Part shown: in pieces, positions 1 through 7,875 of the stretch
How the letters are laid out: the number at the start of each line of letters is the position of its first letter
Position numbering within the stretch: the first letter of the stretch is position 1
Assembly (NCBI RefSeq): GCF_965224175.1
Contig: NZ_OZ245041.1
Coordinates: forward strand, 1,364,001 to 1,428,000
Length of the DNA: 64,000 bases
Source of the DNA: Kordia sp965224175
GTDB lineage: Bacteria > Bacteroidota > Bacteroidia > Flavobacteriales > Flavobacteriaceae
Reading direction: 5' to 3'
Notes under the pieces: model-generated
Databases searched by the model: none
What the model was told of the DNA's origin: nothing
The model's input: the letters and a program-made list of their open reading frames with translations, nothing else
Program-made: the position numbers and the translations under genes

Positions 1-1627
1 GTGCTTCTAAGGTTTTATCAATTCCCCATTCTGCTAACCAAGCATCAATATTTTGTGATGTTGATTCTCCTTCATGCGATAAATATTCAGAAACATCAAA
101 ACCAATTCCTCCTGCTCCAATGACAGCAACACGTTTTCCTACTGGTTTTTTGTGCTTTAGTACATCAATATAACTTAATACTTTTTCGTGTTCAATTCCG
201 TCAATTCTTGGAATTCTCGGCTTGATTCCAGTTGCTAAAATTACTTCTTCAAAATCTTCTTGTAGTAATTCATCAGCATTTACGCGTTTACCAAGTTTTA
301 GCGTCACCTTGTGTAATTCTATTTGTTTGTTGAAGTAGCGAATAGTTTCGTAGAATTCTTCTTTTCCAGGAATTTGTTTTGCAATATTAAACTGTCCACC
401 AACTTCTTTATGATCGTCAAATAAGGTAACTTCATGCCCGCGTTGTGCTGCAATGGTTGCTGCTGCTAATCCTGCTGGTCCAGCTCCAATAACTGCTATT
501 TTCTTTTTGATACTCGCTGGTTTGTAATCAAATTCTGTTTCGTGACAAGCTCTCGGATTTACGAGACAACTTGCTACTTTTTGCTTGAATATATGATCTA
601 AACATGCTTGATTACAGGCGATACAAGTATTAATTTCATCGTCTTTTTCTTCTGCTGCTTTGTTTACCCATTCTGCATCTGCTAAAAATGGACGTGCCAT
701 TGAAATCATATCTGCTTGTCCATTGGAAAGAATTTTTTCAGCAACACTTGGCATATTAATTCTATTAGAAGTCACTAATGGAATACTCACCTCTTTTTTC
801 ATACGTTCTGTAATCCAAGCGAATGCTGCTCTTGGAACAGAAGTTGCTATTGTAGGAATTCTGGCTTCATGCCAACCAATTCCAGTATTTATGATGGTTG
901 CTCCAGCTTTTTCTATCGCTTTACCAAGTTGTACAACTTCTTCCCAACTACTTCCTTTGTCTACCAAATCGAGCATTGATAAACGGTATATGATGATGAA
1001 TTCATCACCAACAGCTTCTCGCACTGCTTTTACCGTTTGTACTGCAAATTTCATTCGATTTGCATAATTTCCTCCCCATTCGTCTGTACGTTGGTTGGTA
1101 CGTTCCGCAATAAATTGATTGATTAAATATCCTTCAGAACCCATGATTTCCACTCCATCATATCCTGCAATTTGAGCTAACGAAGCTGATTTTGCAAAAC
1201 TTTTGATGGTTCTTTCTACACCGTTTCCACTTAATTTTTTAGGTTTAAAAGGAGTAATTGGCGATTGAATTGCAGAAGGTGCCACATTTAATGGATGATG
1301 TCCGTAACGACCTGCATGCAAGATTTGCATACATATTTTTCCTCCGTTTTTATGAACGGCTTCCGTAATTACTTTATGTTTTCTGGCGTGCTTTTTTGTA
1401 CTCATTCGAGATGAAAATGGCGTTAACCAACCGCGAATGCTTGGTGCCATTCCTCCAGTTACAATTAAACCAACACCACCTTTTGCTCGTTCTGCATAAA
1501 AAGCTGCTAATCGTTCAAATCCATTTTTCTCTTCTTCTAAACCTGTATGCATAGAACCCATTAACACTCTGTTTTTAAGTGTTGTGAATCCTAAATCTAA
1601 TGGTTCAAAAATATGCTTGTACTTCAT
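1..1627 (-). CDS. NADH:flavin oxidoreductase / 2,4-dienoyl-CoA reductase-like enzyme (C-terminus cut by window edge)
   Basis: The reading frame begins MKYKHIFEPL at 1627 and stays open to base 1, giving about 542 residues. FadH-type enzymes are about 670 residues, so the C-terminus lies outside the window. The first ~320 residues match an Old Yellow Enzyme FMN barrel. A C-x2-C-x3-C-x11-C cluster near residues 334-353 (CIACNQAC) fits the [4Fe-4S] site. GAGPAGLAAATIAAQRG near residue 379 is the FAD/NAD Rossmann motif, and a second GAGGIGFDVSEYL follows. This architecture reduces 2,4-dienoyl-CoA in beta-oxidation, or related enoates. The exact substrate is not visible from sequence. An in-frame extension upstream exists, but the ATG at 1627 matches the family start. 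Confidence 0.88.
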   Translation of the reverse strand, partial: MKYKHIFEPLDLGFTTLKNRVLMGSMHTGLEEEKNGFERLAAFYAERAKGGVGLIVTGGMAPSIRGWLTPFSSRMSTKKHARKHKVITEAVHKNGGKICMQILHAGRYGHHPLNVAPSAIQSPITPFKPKKLSGNGVERTIKSFAKSASLAQIAGYDGVEIMGSEGYLINQFIAERTNQRTDEWGGNYANRMKFAVQTVKAVREAVGDEFIIIYRLSMLDLVDKGSSWEEVVQLGKAIEKAGATIINTGIGWHEARIPTIATSVPRAAFAWITERMKKEVSIPLVTSNRINMPSVAEKILSNGQADMISMARPFLADAEWVNKAAEEKDDEINTCIACNQACLDHIFKQKVASCLVNPRACHETEFDYKPASIKKKIAVIGAGPAGLAAATIAAQRGHEVTLFDDHKEVGGQFNIAKQIPGKEEFYETIRYFNKQIELHKVTLKLGKRVNADELLQEDFEEVILATGIKPRIPRIDGIEHEKVLSYIDVLKHKKPVGKRVAVIGAGGIGFDVSEYLSHEGESTSQNIDAWLAEWGIDKTLEA

Positions 1628-1790
1628 GTATTCCAATGGTTTTTCTGATTGTATTAAATATAGCACAATTCTCGTTAATAGAAGTGCTATTTTTATTATG
1701 CACGCATAATATATTGCAATATAGTTATTTTTCTGTGAAGTGTTCTAAATTATTCGATGTTTGCCTTGTAATTGCAGTTGTTTTGAAATA

Positions 1791-1927
1791 AAAAAAGGTT
1801 AGAATAAAAGTAAAGATAACATGAAATCTAGCTTCATTTGGTTGTTCAAAAATATTGAAAATCAATATGATGTGATTCTGAATTGGGCTAAACTTAGAGC
1901 TACTTTTTACTTTTATTTAACCTCTTT
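1791..1927. repeat. MITE-like imperfect inverted repeat, copy A
   Basis: This fills the gap between the oxidoreductase start and the pirin end. The outer arms AAAAAGGTTAGAATAAAAGT (from 1793) and the complement of ACTTTTATTTAACCTCTTT (to 1927) pair with few mismatches. An internal stretch at about 1867-1884 (TATGATGTGATTCTGAAT) nearly repeats copy B at about 4013-4030. No open frame is present. Nothing else was seen in the 1628-1946 gap. Confidence 0.55.
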
Positions 1928-1946
1928 GTTTCGATTCACTTTCTGT

Positions 1947-2663
1947 TTAGTTCATAGGAACTTCTATGACTAAGATTTTTGAATCGTTTTTGATGTTGAT
2001 GTCTACATTTTCGGTTTCCCAAACACCTAGTGCATCTCTGGTAGAAAGTGTTTGATCTCCAACTTCAATTTCTCCTTCCAATAAGAAGATATAGATTCCG
2101 TGTGAAGCATTATTGAGTTGAAAATCTACGGTTTGTGACGCCGTAAAGTTTCCTAATGAAATATAGGCTTGTTGATGAATCCACAAGGCATCATCAATTA
2201 CATTGCTTTTTGGAGCAACGACTGTTTGGAAGTTGTTATGTCGTTTGCTTTGATCAAATTCTTTTTGTTCGTAACGTGGTTCAACACCTAATTCTTGTGG
2301 TTGAATCCATAGTTGTAAAAAATTCACCTCATCAGTACGACTGTCATTGAATTCTGAGTGTTGTAGACCAGTTCCTGCCGACATGACTTGTACTTCACCA
2401 ACCGTAATTGCGCGTTTATTGTCCATACTATCTTTATGTGATAATGCACCACTTAACGGAATGGAAATGATTTCCATGTTTTGGTGTGGATGCGTTCCGA
2501 AGCCCATTTTTGGCTGTACTATGTCGTCATTTAAGACTCGGAGTTGTCCAAATCCCATTCGTTCAGGATTGTGAAAGCTTGCAAAGCTGAAACTATGATA
2601 ACTTTTGAGCCATCCATGATCTGCTTTTCCTCTTGTGTTTGCTTTGTGATATATTGTTTTCAT
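1947..2663 (-). CDS. Pirin family protein (YhhW-like bicupin)
   Basis: A 238-residue bicupin, starting MKTIYHKANTRGKADHGWLK. A longer frame to 2864 exists, but the added residues are low-complexity and not family-like. The first cupin shows the pirin metal ligands (GTHPHQNMEII, then LQHSEFND). The family includes Fe(II)- or Zn-binding proteins with quercetin 2,3-dioxygenase activity (E. coli YhhW) as well as regulators. A second pirin, a MarR regulator, an FMN reductase and a DoxX protein follow upstream on the same strand, suggesting a role in handling quinones or electrophiles. Substrate unknown. Confidence 0.9.
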   Translation of the reverse strand: MKTIYHKANTRGKADHGWLKSYHSFSFASFHNPERMGFGQLRVLNDDIVQPKMGFGTHPHQNMEIISIPLSGALSHKDSMDNKRAITVGEVQVMSAGTGLQHSEFNDSRTDEVNFLQLWIQPQELGVEPRYEQKEFDQSKRHNNFQTVVAPKSNVIDDALWIHQQAYISLGNFTASQTVDFQLNNASHGIYIFLLEGEIEVGDQTLSTRDALGVWETENVDINIKNDSKILVIEVPMN

Positions 2664-2864
2664 TGTGTTTTTCTTTGTTGTGTGTTGTGTGTTTATATTA
2701 CTTTCTAAATCAAAACTTAAACTTATAAACTTTTCAACTCCTTTTCGTTTTTTGTTATTTCGTCGATTTGTTGATTTGTTTATGAGAAACGTCTCAATTC
2801 TAAATGCTAAAATCTCAATTCTAACTTCGCGTAAGCGATTGAGAGATTTGTTGAAGCTCCTCAC

Positions 2865-2881
2865 TTCGACTCCGCTCAGTG
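2865..2881. repeat. TTCGACTGCGCTCA-family short repeat
   Basis: TTCGACTCCGCTCAGTG lies in the 352-nt gap 2664-3015. Related units occur at 12256-12269, 22621-22634 (opposite strand) and about 41833-41847. The rest of the gap holds one strong hairpin (next entry) and AT-rich sequence without a gene. Confidence 0.55.
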
Positions 2882-2925
2882 AACTCGCTTATTTCTAAAT
2901 TGTGAGAGCGACTCTCGAAAGCGCG

Positions 2926-2946
2926 ACTCCCGATTTTCTCGGGAGT
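2926..2946. terminator. Stable hairpin between the two pirin genes
   Basis: ACTCCCGA and TCGGGAGT form a perfect 8-bp stem with a TTTTC loop. It lies 70 nt downstream of the second pirin gene (which ends at 3016) on the minus strand and has no strong U-tract. It is either a weak terminator or part of a dispersed repeat. Confidence 0.4.
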
Positions 2947-3015
2947 TACGCCCAATAACATTTTATTGATTAGATTTTAAAATACTTCTCAATACTCATT
3001 ACTAAAACCTCATAT

Positions 3016-3873
3016 TTAGTATAAGTGTCCCATTTTTCCTTGTTGATAGTCACGTAAAGCTTCCATGATTTCCGTTTGTGTGTTCATTACATATGGTCCC
3101 CATGAAGTAACTTTTTCCGCTATTGGCTCTCCAGAAAGTATTAAAAGTGTGCTGTTTTTGTTTGCTTGTAGCATGATTGTCTCACCATCTTTGTTGAACG
3201 TAAGCATTTGTAGTTTTCCTAGTTTTAGCGTGTGTTCGTCATTGATGCGAGTTTCACCTTCCAATAGATATACTAATAGCTGATGATGTGACGGAATTGG
3301 AATTGTGATTTGATCTTCAGCTTCTAAATTGGCAATGAACGCATTGATTTCTGTAAATGTACTTGCAGGTCCTTGTTGTCCGTTGAGTTCTCCAGTAACT
3401 ACTTTGATGTTTCCGTTTCCTTTATCTACAGGAATTATAGGCATATTTTCTGCCCTTACATCTTGGTATTTTGGCGTTGTCATTTTGAACTTTTTGGGAA
3501 GATTTACCCAAAGTTGAATTCCTTCCATGGTTCCCACAAAGTCTTTGGTTGGACCTTCGTCATGAATGATTCCGCTTCCAGATGTCATCCATTGTACGTC
3601 ACCAGCTTTTAAAACACCTTCATTGCCAAGTGAATCTCTGTGTAATTGTTCTCCTTTGAAAAGAAACGTTACTGGCTCAAATCCGCGATGTGGATGCGGT
3701 GATAGTGATAATCCTGGACTGTATGGCCCGACATCATATTTGTAATGATGTAATAGCAAGAATGGATCTACTTGATCGAGTTCTTGTGTTGGTAACGGTT
3801 GACGAATTAAGTTTCCGCCCATATTTACATAGTCACTTGTTCCTTTGTATGCTATGCTTCTTCGTGTTTTCAT
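3016..3873 (-). CDS. Pirin family protein
   Basis: 285 residues, the usual full length for a pirin bicupin. The metal-ligand motif PHPHRGFEPVTF is near residues 60-71 and a second His/Glu pair sits in GSGIIHDEGPT. This is the larger pirin type, distinct from the 238-residue paralogue just downstream. Members of the family bind iron and can show quercetinase activity. A near-perfect palindrome at 3908-3929, 35 nt before the start codon, is shared with the DoxX promoter and is the probable operator of the adjacent MarR protein. Confidence 0.9.
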   Translation of the reverse strand: MKTRRSIAYKGTSDYVNMGGNLIRQPLPTQELDQVDPFLLLHHYKYDVGPYSPGLSLSPHPHRGFEPVTFLFKGEQLHRDSLGNEGVLKAGDVQWMTSGSGIIHDEGPTKDFVGTMEGIQLWVNLPKKFKMTTPKYQDVRAENMPIIPVDKGNGNIKVVTGELNGQQGPASTFTEINAFIANLEAEDQITIPIPSHHQLLVYLLEGETRINDEHTLKLGKLQMLTFNKDGETIMLQANKNSTLLILSGEPIAEKVTSWGPYVMNTQTEIMEALRDYQQGKMGHLY

Positions 3874-3907
3874 GTTTTCTATGCTTTCTTTTTTTAAGTG
3901 TATTTAA

Positions 3908-3929
3908 TTTATTTTCCATGGAAAATAAA
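3908..3929. promoter_or_regulatory. 22-bp perfect palindrome upstream of pirin, probable MarR operator
   Basis: The core TATTTTCCATGGAAAATA sits inside a 22-bp perfect palindrome. It is identical at 19 of 22 positions to a site at 5605-5626 in front of the DoxX gene. The MarR gene lies between the two sites. MarR proteins bind palindromes of about this size, so the assignment follows from position and symmetry. Confidence 0.6.
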
Positions 3930-3935
3930 AGTGTT

Positions 3936-4077
3936 TAAAAATAGACTATTTAAAAAATTACATTGTGTCAAACTGAATTTGATTTGGTGTCTCATAAATA
4001 ACTAAAAAATAGTATGATGAGATTCTGAATCAAGTTCAGAATGACGTTTCAAAACCTTGTAAATAGTCTTTATTTTA
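3936..4077. repeat. MITE-like imperfect inverted repeat, copy B
   Basis: The arms AATAGACTATTT and AAATAGTCTTTATTTT bound a 142-nt element with imperfect pairing along most of its length. The segment AGATTCTGAATCAAGTTC at about 4019 recurs almost exactly, inverted, in copy C (40540-40678). It separates the pirin gene from the MarR gene. Confidence 0.6.
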
Positions 4078-4080
4078 TAT

Positions 4081-4521
4081 CTAACGGACTTTATCTAAAA
4101 GATCACTTAATTGTTTGGCTTCTTCTTCCGTTAGTTTATCGAGAATGTTTCGTTTTTCTCCTATTTTGTCAATTTCTGTCAATAAGTTCAATCCACTATC
4201 GGTGATTGCAATATGAACAACTCTCCTATCTTCTGGACAACGAATACGTTCTATGAGATTTTTGCTGCATAGTTTGTCCATCAATCGTGTAGCATTTGGT
4301 GCTCTTTCAATCATTCTGTCTTTGATTTCTTGCACTTTGATTGCTTTTCCTGCTCCTCTCAATATTCTGAGAATATTGAATTGTTGTGGTGAGATTCCAT
4401 AAGGTTTAAAAAATTCATTTTCTAAACTTACAATCCAATTTGCAGTATACTTTATGTTTATAAATGCTTTCACTCTTTCAGATGGAAATGTTGATTGTAT
4501 GTCTTTTGCAATGTCTCCCAT
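4081..4521 (-). CDS. MarR family transcriptional regulator
   Basis: 146 residues, typical MarR length. The winged-helix region reads QQFNILRILRGAGKAIKVQE..., with ATRLMDKLCSKNLIERIRC as recognition helix and wing and PEDRRVVHIAITDSG as the conserved DxRR wing motif. Two cysteines near the wing (KLC and IRC) could act as redox sensors, as in some MarR proteins; this is inference. It sits between the second pirin gene and the FMN reductase gene. Matching palindromes precede the pirin and DoxX genes but not its own gene, so it probably represses those neighbours. Confidence 0.92.
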   Translation of the reverse strand: MGDIAKDIQSTFPSERVKAFINIKYTANWIVSLENEFFKPYGISPQQFNILRILRGAGKAIKVQEIKDRMIERAPNATRLMDKLCSKNLIERIRCPEDRRVVHIAITDSGLNLLTEIDKIGEKRNILDKLTEEEAKQLSDLLDKVR

Positions 4522-4640
4522 GCGTTATTTTGTTTTTAAATTATCTTCTGAAACCTACTTTATCTATGTTTGATTGTTCTGTGTAGTTCCATTAGATTTT
4601 ACAGTATTGACTTTAAACTATGTATAAGATACAAAAGTTG

Positions 4641-5177
4641 TTATTCAAAAATTGCTTTTGATAGTACAAATGTAGCTTCTGCTAATTTTTCAGCTAATGC
4701 AGCATCTTTGATTCCGTTTTCAGAAAAATTATCTCCAAATGATGGTAATGAAAAGTCTGCGACAATATTTCCGCCCATGTATGGGAATCTTCCTTTGGCA
4801 ATGTCTAAAACTGTTTGTCCACCGCGACCACCTGGTGATGTTGCCATCAATAACATTGGTTTGTCTGACCATAACTTTCCATCAATGCGAGACATCCAAT
4901 CGAATATGTTTTTAAATACTGCTGCGTATGCTCCGTTATGTTCCGCTAATGATAATACAATTCCGTCTGAATTTTGAATTTCTTTTAAGAATTTGTGTGC
5001 GTTCTCTGGAATTCCGATTTCACTTTCTTTGTCAATTCCGTATAATGGTAGTTCGTAATCGTTTAAATCTAATACTTTTACTTCTGCATCTGCTACCAAA
5101 CTTGCTGCGTATGCTGCTAATTTTTTATTGATAGATGTTTTACTGTCGCTTCCTGCAAAGGCTATTATTGTTTTCAT
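4641..5177 (-). CDS. NADPH-dependent FMN reductase family protein
   Basis: 178 residues with a flavodoxin-like fold. The N-terminal AGSDSKTSINKKLA is the phosphate-binding loop, LSLAEHNGAYAAVFKNIFDW matches the family's mid-domain motif, and TSPGGRGG contacts flavin. Relatives reduce FMN, quinones, azo dyes or chromate with NAD(P)H. The gene follows DoxX on the same strand with a 24-nt gap, so the two are probably cotranscribed from the promoter at 5586-5616. With two pirins and MarR nearby, a quinone or electrophile detoxifying role is likely but unproven. Confidence 0.9.
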   Translation of the reverse strand: MKTIIAFAGSDSKTSINKKLAAYAASLVADAEVKVLDLNDYELPLYGIDKESEIGIPENAHKFLKEIQNSDGIVLSLAEHNGAYAAVFKNIFDWMSRIDGKLWSDKPMLLMATSPGGRGGQTVLDIAKGRFPYMGGNIVADFSLPSFGDNFSENGIKDAALAEKLAEATFVLSKAIFE

Positions 5178-5201
5178 GTGTATAATTTTTTATGTTTTTT
5201 A

Positions 5202-5561
5202 TTAGTTGTTTGCTATTTTTTTACTGAAATAATATGATGCTATTAAGAATATCGTTCCTATAATAGAAGCTCCTTGTTCGCCATCGCTAATCATATAATG
5301 TGCAAAGAAAGCTAAGATTAAGTCAAAGAAAAAACCTGCATATGCCCATTCTTTTAATGCTTGCGATTTATTTTGCCAAATAGCAATAACTCCTAAAACT
5401 TTAGCGATTGCCAATGGATAAATAATATACGTAGGATATCCGAAGCTAGTAAATGCTTTTACAATTTCTGCATTGTTAAAAAAATACATTCCCGCAGAAA
5501 ATAACATTAATAAAGATAGTAATCCTGTAGCGATGTAATAAATTATTTTTTGAGTTTTCAT
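5202..5561 (-). CDS. DoxX-like membrane protein
   Basis: 119 residues with four predicted membrane helices: IIYYIATGLLSLLMLFSAGMYF, the IIYPLAIAKVLGVIAIW segment, AYAGFFFDLILAFFAHYMI and GTIFLIASYYF. The layout and the KVLGVIAIW/AYAGFFFDL pattern fit the DoxX-like family, whose members often accompany oxidoreductases and MarR regulators. It is the first gene of a two-gene unit with the FMN reductase. The mapped promoter and operator-like palindrome lie just upstream. Confidence 0.85.
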   Translation of the reverse strand: MKTQKIIYYIATGLLSLLMLFSAGMYFFNNAEIVKAFTSFGYPTYIIYPLAIAKVLGVIAIWQNKSQALKEWAYAGFFFDLILAFFAHYMISDGEQGASIIGTIFLIASYYFSKKIANN

Positions 5562-5585
5562 GTTTGTTAGTTTTTAAATTCTGTA

Positions 5586-5626
5586 CAAAGCTACATAATT
5601 TATTTTTATTTTCCAAGGAAATTAAT
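5586..5626 (-). promoter_or_regulatory. Bacteroidota-type promoter overlapped by MarR-type operator
   Basis: Read on the minus strand, TTG (5616-5614) is followed after 20 nt by TAGCTTTG (5593-5586). This fits the Bacteroidota sigma-factor consensus TTG-N19-21-TAnnTTTG. The -33 TTG lies inside the palindrome-like TATTTTCCAAGGAAATTA (operator 5605-5626), so a bound repressor would block it. The DoxX start codon is 25 nt downstream of the -7 box. Confidence 0.6.
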
Positions 5627-5728
5627 TCCATGTAATTTAATTTAAACCTTTTTAAGAAAACTTTCAAACTTTCATTCTTTTAATAGCGGTATTTGTTTCG
5701 TATTTTAGCGCAGGAAAATTTTACAACA

Positions 5729-7357
5729 ATGGACATTAACTTCAATAAGAACGAAGATCACAATAAACTTTTAGTATCAGAATTACGTCATCGCTTAGCA
5801 AAAGTGAGTTTAGGCGGCGGACAAAAACGTATTGATAAACTTCATAGCAAAGGAAAAATGACTGCGCGTGAACGTATTGATTTTCTGTTAGATGACAATA
5901 AACCAGCTATAGAGATTGGAGCTTTTGTCGGTGATGAAATGTATTCAGAACATGGAGGTTGTCCTTCTGGCGGTGTTGTGGTAAAGATTGGATATGTACA
6001 AGGAAAACAGTGTATTGTTGTTGCCAATGATGCCACGGTAAAAGCTGGTGCTTGGTTTCCAATTACAGCAAAAAAGAATTTACGTGCTCAGGAGATTTCT
6101 ATTGAAAATAGATTACCTATCATTTATCTAGTAGATAGCGCTGGTGTGTATTTACCAATGCAAGACGAAATTTTTCCTGATAAGGAACATTTTGGACGTA
6201 TTTTTAGAAACAATGCCGTTATGAGCAGCATGGGAATTACCCAAATTGCTGCTGTGATGGGAAGTTGTGTTGCTGGTGGAGCGTATTTACCTATTATGAG
6301 TGATGAAGCCTTGATTGTAGATAAAACAGGAAGTATTTTCCTTGCGGGAAGTTATTTGGTAAAAGCGGCTATTGGTGAAAGTATTGATAATGAAACTTTA
6401 GGTGGAGCTACTACACATTGTGAAATTTCTGGTGTGACAGATTATAAGTCGAAAGACGATAAAGATGCTTTGACAACCATACAGAATATTGTAGGTAAGA
6501 TTGGCGATTATACACCAACAGGTTACAACCGTGTGAAAGCTGAGAAACCTAAGGAAAATCCAGAGGATATTTTTGGAATTCTTCCAAAAGCACGTCATGA
6601 ACAGTATGATATGAAAGAAATCATCAAACGAATTGTAGATAATTCGGAGTTTGATGAATATAAAGAAGGTTACGGACAAAGTATTATTACTGCTTACGCT
6701 AGAATTGACGGTTGGGCAGTAGGAATTGTTGCCAATCAGCGAAAGCTCGTAAAAACTAAGAAAGGTGAAATGCAGTTTGGTGGTGTGATTTATTCTGATT
6801 CTGCCGATAAGGCAACACGATTTATAGCAAATTGTAATCAGAAGAAGATTCCGTTAGTATTTTTACAAGATGTAACCGGATTTATGGTTGGAAGTAAATC
6901 TGAACATGGCGGTATTATTAAAGATGGTGCCAAAATGGTAAATGCTGTGAGTAATAGTGTGGTTCCTAAGTTTACGATTGTTGTTGGAAACTCTTATGGA
7001 GCAGGAAATTACGCTATGTGCGGAAAAGCCTATGATCCACGATTGATTGCTGCATGGCCAAGTGCTGAACTAGCCGTAATGAGTGGAAATTCTGCAGCAA
7101 AAGTATTGTTACAGATTGAAACTGCTTCGTTGAAGAAACAAGGAGAAGAAATTACAAAGGAAAAAGAAGAGGAATTATTCAACAAGATTAAATCTCGTTA
7201 TGATAAACAAATTTCTCCATATTATGCTGCTGCTCGTTTGTGGACAGATGCCATCATTAATCCATTAGATACACGAACTTGGATTTCTATGGGAATTGAA
7301 GCAGCAAATCAAGCTCCAATTGAGAAACCTTTTAATTTAGGTGTGATTCAAGTGTAA
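5729..7357 (+). CDS. Acyl-CoA carboxylase beta (carboxyltransferase) subunit
   Basis: 542 residues from the ATG at 5729; the frame is open 36 nt further up but that extension is not family-like. N- and C-terminal crotonase-fold carboxyltransferase domains are present. Motifs include KMTARERIDFLLD, GGGATTHCEISG-like sequence (LGGATTHCEISG), and GNSYGAGNYAMCGKAYDPR in the second half. The subunit moves carboxyl from biotin to an acyl-CoA, with methylcrotonyl- or propionyl-CoA the likely substrates. No biotin carboxylase/BCCP alpha subunit is encoded in the window, so it must be elsewhere. Substrate cannot be decided from sequence alone. Confidence 0.92.
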   Translation: MDINFNKNEDHNKLLVSELRHRLAKVSLGGGQKRIDKLHSKGKMTARERIDFLLDDNKPAIEIGAFVGDEMYSEHGGCPSGGVVVKIGYVQGKQCIVVANDATVKAGAWFPITAKKNLRAQEISIENRLPIIYLVDSAGVYLPMQDEIFPDKEHFGRIFRNNAVMSSMGITQIAAVMGSCVAGGAYLPIMSDEALIVDKTGSIFLAGSYLVKAAIGESIDNETLGGATTHCEISGVTDYKSKDDKDALTTIQNIVGKIGDYTPTGYNRVKAEKPKENPEDIFGILPKARHEQYDMKEIIKRIVDNSEFDEYKEGYGQSIITAYARIDGWAVGIVANQRKLVKTKKGEMQFGGVIYSDSADKATRFIANCNQKKIPLVFLQDVTGFMVGSKSEHGGIIKDGAKMVNAVSNSVVPKFTIVVGNSYGAGNYAMCGKAYDPRLIAAWPSAELAVMSGNSAAKVLLQIETASLKKQGEEITKEKEEELFNKIKSRYDKQISPYYAAARLWTDAIINPLDTRTWISMGIEAANQAPIEKPFNLGVIQV

Positions 7358-7440
7358 TTAGAAACAGCTTCGCTTTCAGATTGCTAGACGCGCTATCGCT
7401 GTTAGAACGTTTTACTTTTAGATTGCTAACGCTTTTAGAT
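7358..7440. repeat. Degenerate TTAGA/GCTATCGCT tract
   Basis: This non-coding spacer contains TAGACGCGCTATCGCTGTTA (from 7385). It closely matches TAGACCGCTTTCGCTGTTAG at 25366, and several TTAGA units follow. It appears to be a dispersed intergenic repeat of this genome. Confidence 0.45.
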
Positions 7441-7442
7441 AT

Positions 7443-7480
7443 AAAAAAACGGTTTAGATATGAATCTAAACCGTTTTTTT
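7443..7480. terminator. Bidirectional rho-independent terminator
   Basis: A perfect 17-bp stem (AAACGGTTTAGAT / ATCTAAACCGTTT flanked by A and T runs) has a 4-nt loop ATGA. The A-run and T-run make it work on both strands, serving the convergent carboxyltransferase gene and the NTF2-like gene. Confidence 0.9.
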
Positions 7481-7495
7481 ATGACTTGCTCTCTC

Positions 7496-7864
7496 CTATG
7501 CTACGTGTGTAAAGATCTTATTTACAATTTTCCATTCGTTATCAATTTCTGTCAACGATAGGTAATCGTAATAGTTATATCCCAACATCGGAACTTGCAA
7601 CTTCACCATGGCTATTTTCCCCATAATATCTATTCCGATAGTTTTCATTGTAAAAGTTTCGTTGAGTTCCTTTGGACTCTTTCGATTCTTGACACCATCT
7701 ATATATTCTTTGATACTTTTCAAATAATCTACGCCTTTTATATCTCCATAGATGTATGCGTTTTTATGGAAACACGCTTCTAGTTTGCCTGAATCTCCTT
7801 CAAAAATACCATCAAAGTAGTTCGTGATTAAGCGTTCTATTTTTTTATGATTTGTTGTATACAT
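7496..7864 (-). CDS. SnoaL/NTF2-like protein (putative lumazine-binding type)
   Basis: 122 residues. The N-terminal IERLITNYFDGIFEGDSGKLEACFHKNAYIYG pattern and C-terminal DYLSLTEIDNEWKIVNKIF are characteristic of NTF2-fold proteins in the putative lumazine-binding/SnoaL group. The fold forms a small-molecule pocket, and both enzymes and non-enzymes are known. It is the last gene of an apparent operon with an SDR (11-nt gap) and a tautomerase, so it may act on the same small ligand. No signal peptide. Confidence 0.8.
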   Translation of the reverse strand: MYTTNHKKIERLITNYFDGIFEGDSGKLEACFHKNAYIYGDIKGVDYLKSIKEYIDGVKNRKSPKELNETFTMKTIGIDIMGKIAMVKLQVPMLGYNYYDYLSLTEIDNEWKIVNKIFTHVA

Positions 7865-7875
7865 ATCTGTCTTTT

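Noticed and set aside
2664..2864. N-terminal extension of the first pirin
   Set aside because: The frame is open to 2864, but the added 67 residues are low-complexity and unlike pirins; the family start is at 2663.
5476..5667. Minus-strand ORF overlapping the DoxX gene and its promoter
   Set aside because: It lies across the DoxX coding start and the mapped promoter/operator and shows no coding signature.
7358..7440. CRISPR-like short repeats
   Set aside because: The TTAGA/GCTATCGCT units are irregular in length and spacing, with no constant repeat-spacer pattern and no cas genes in the window.
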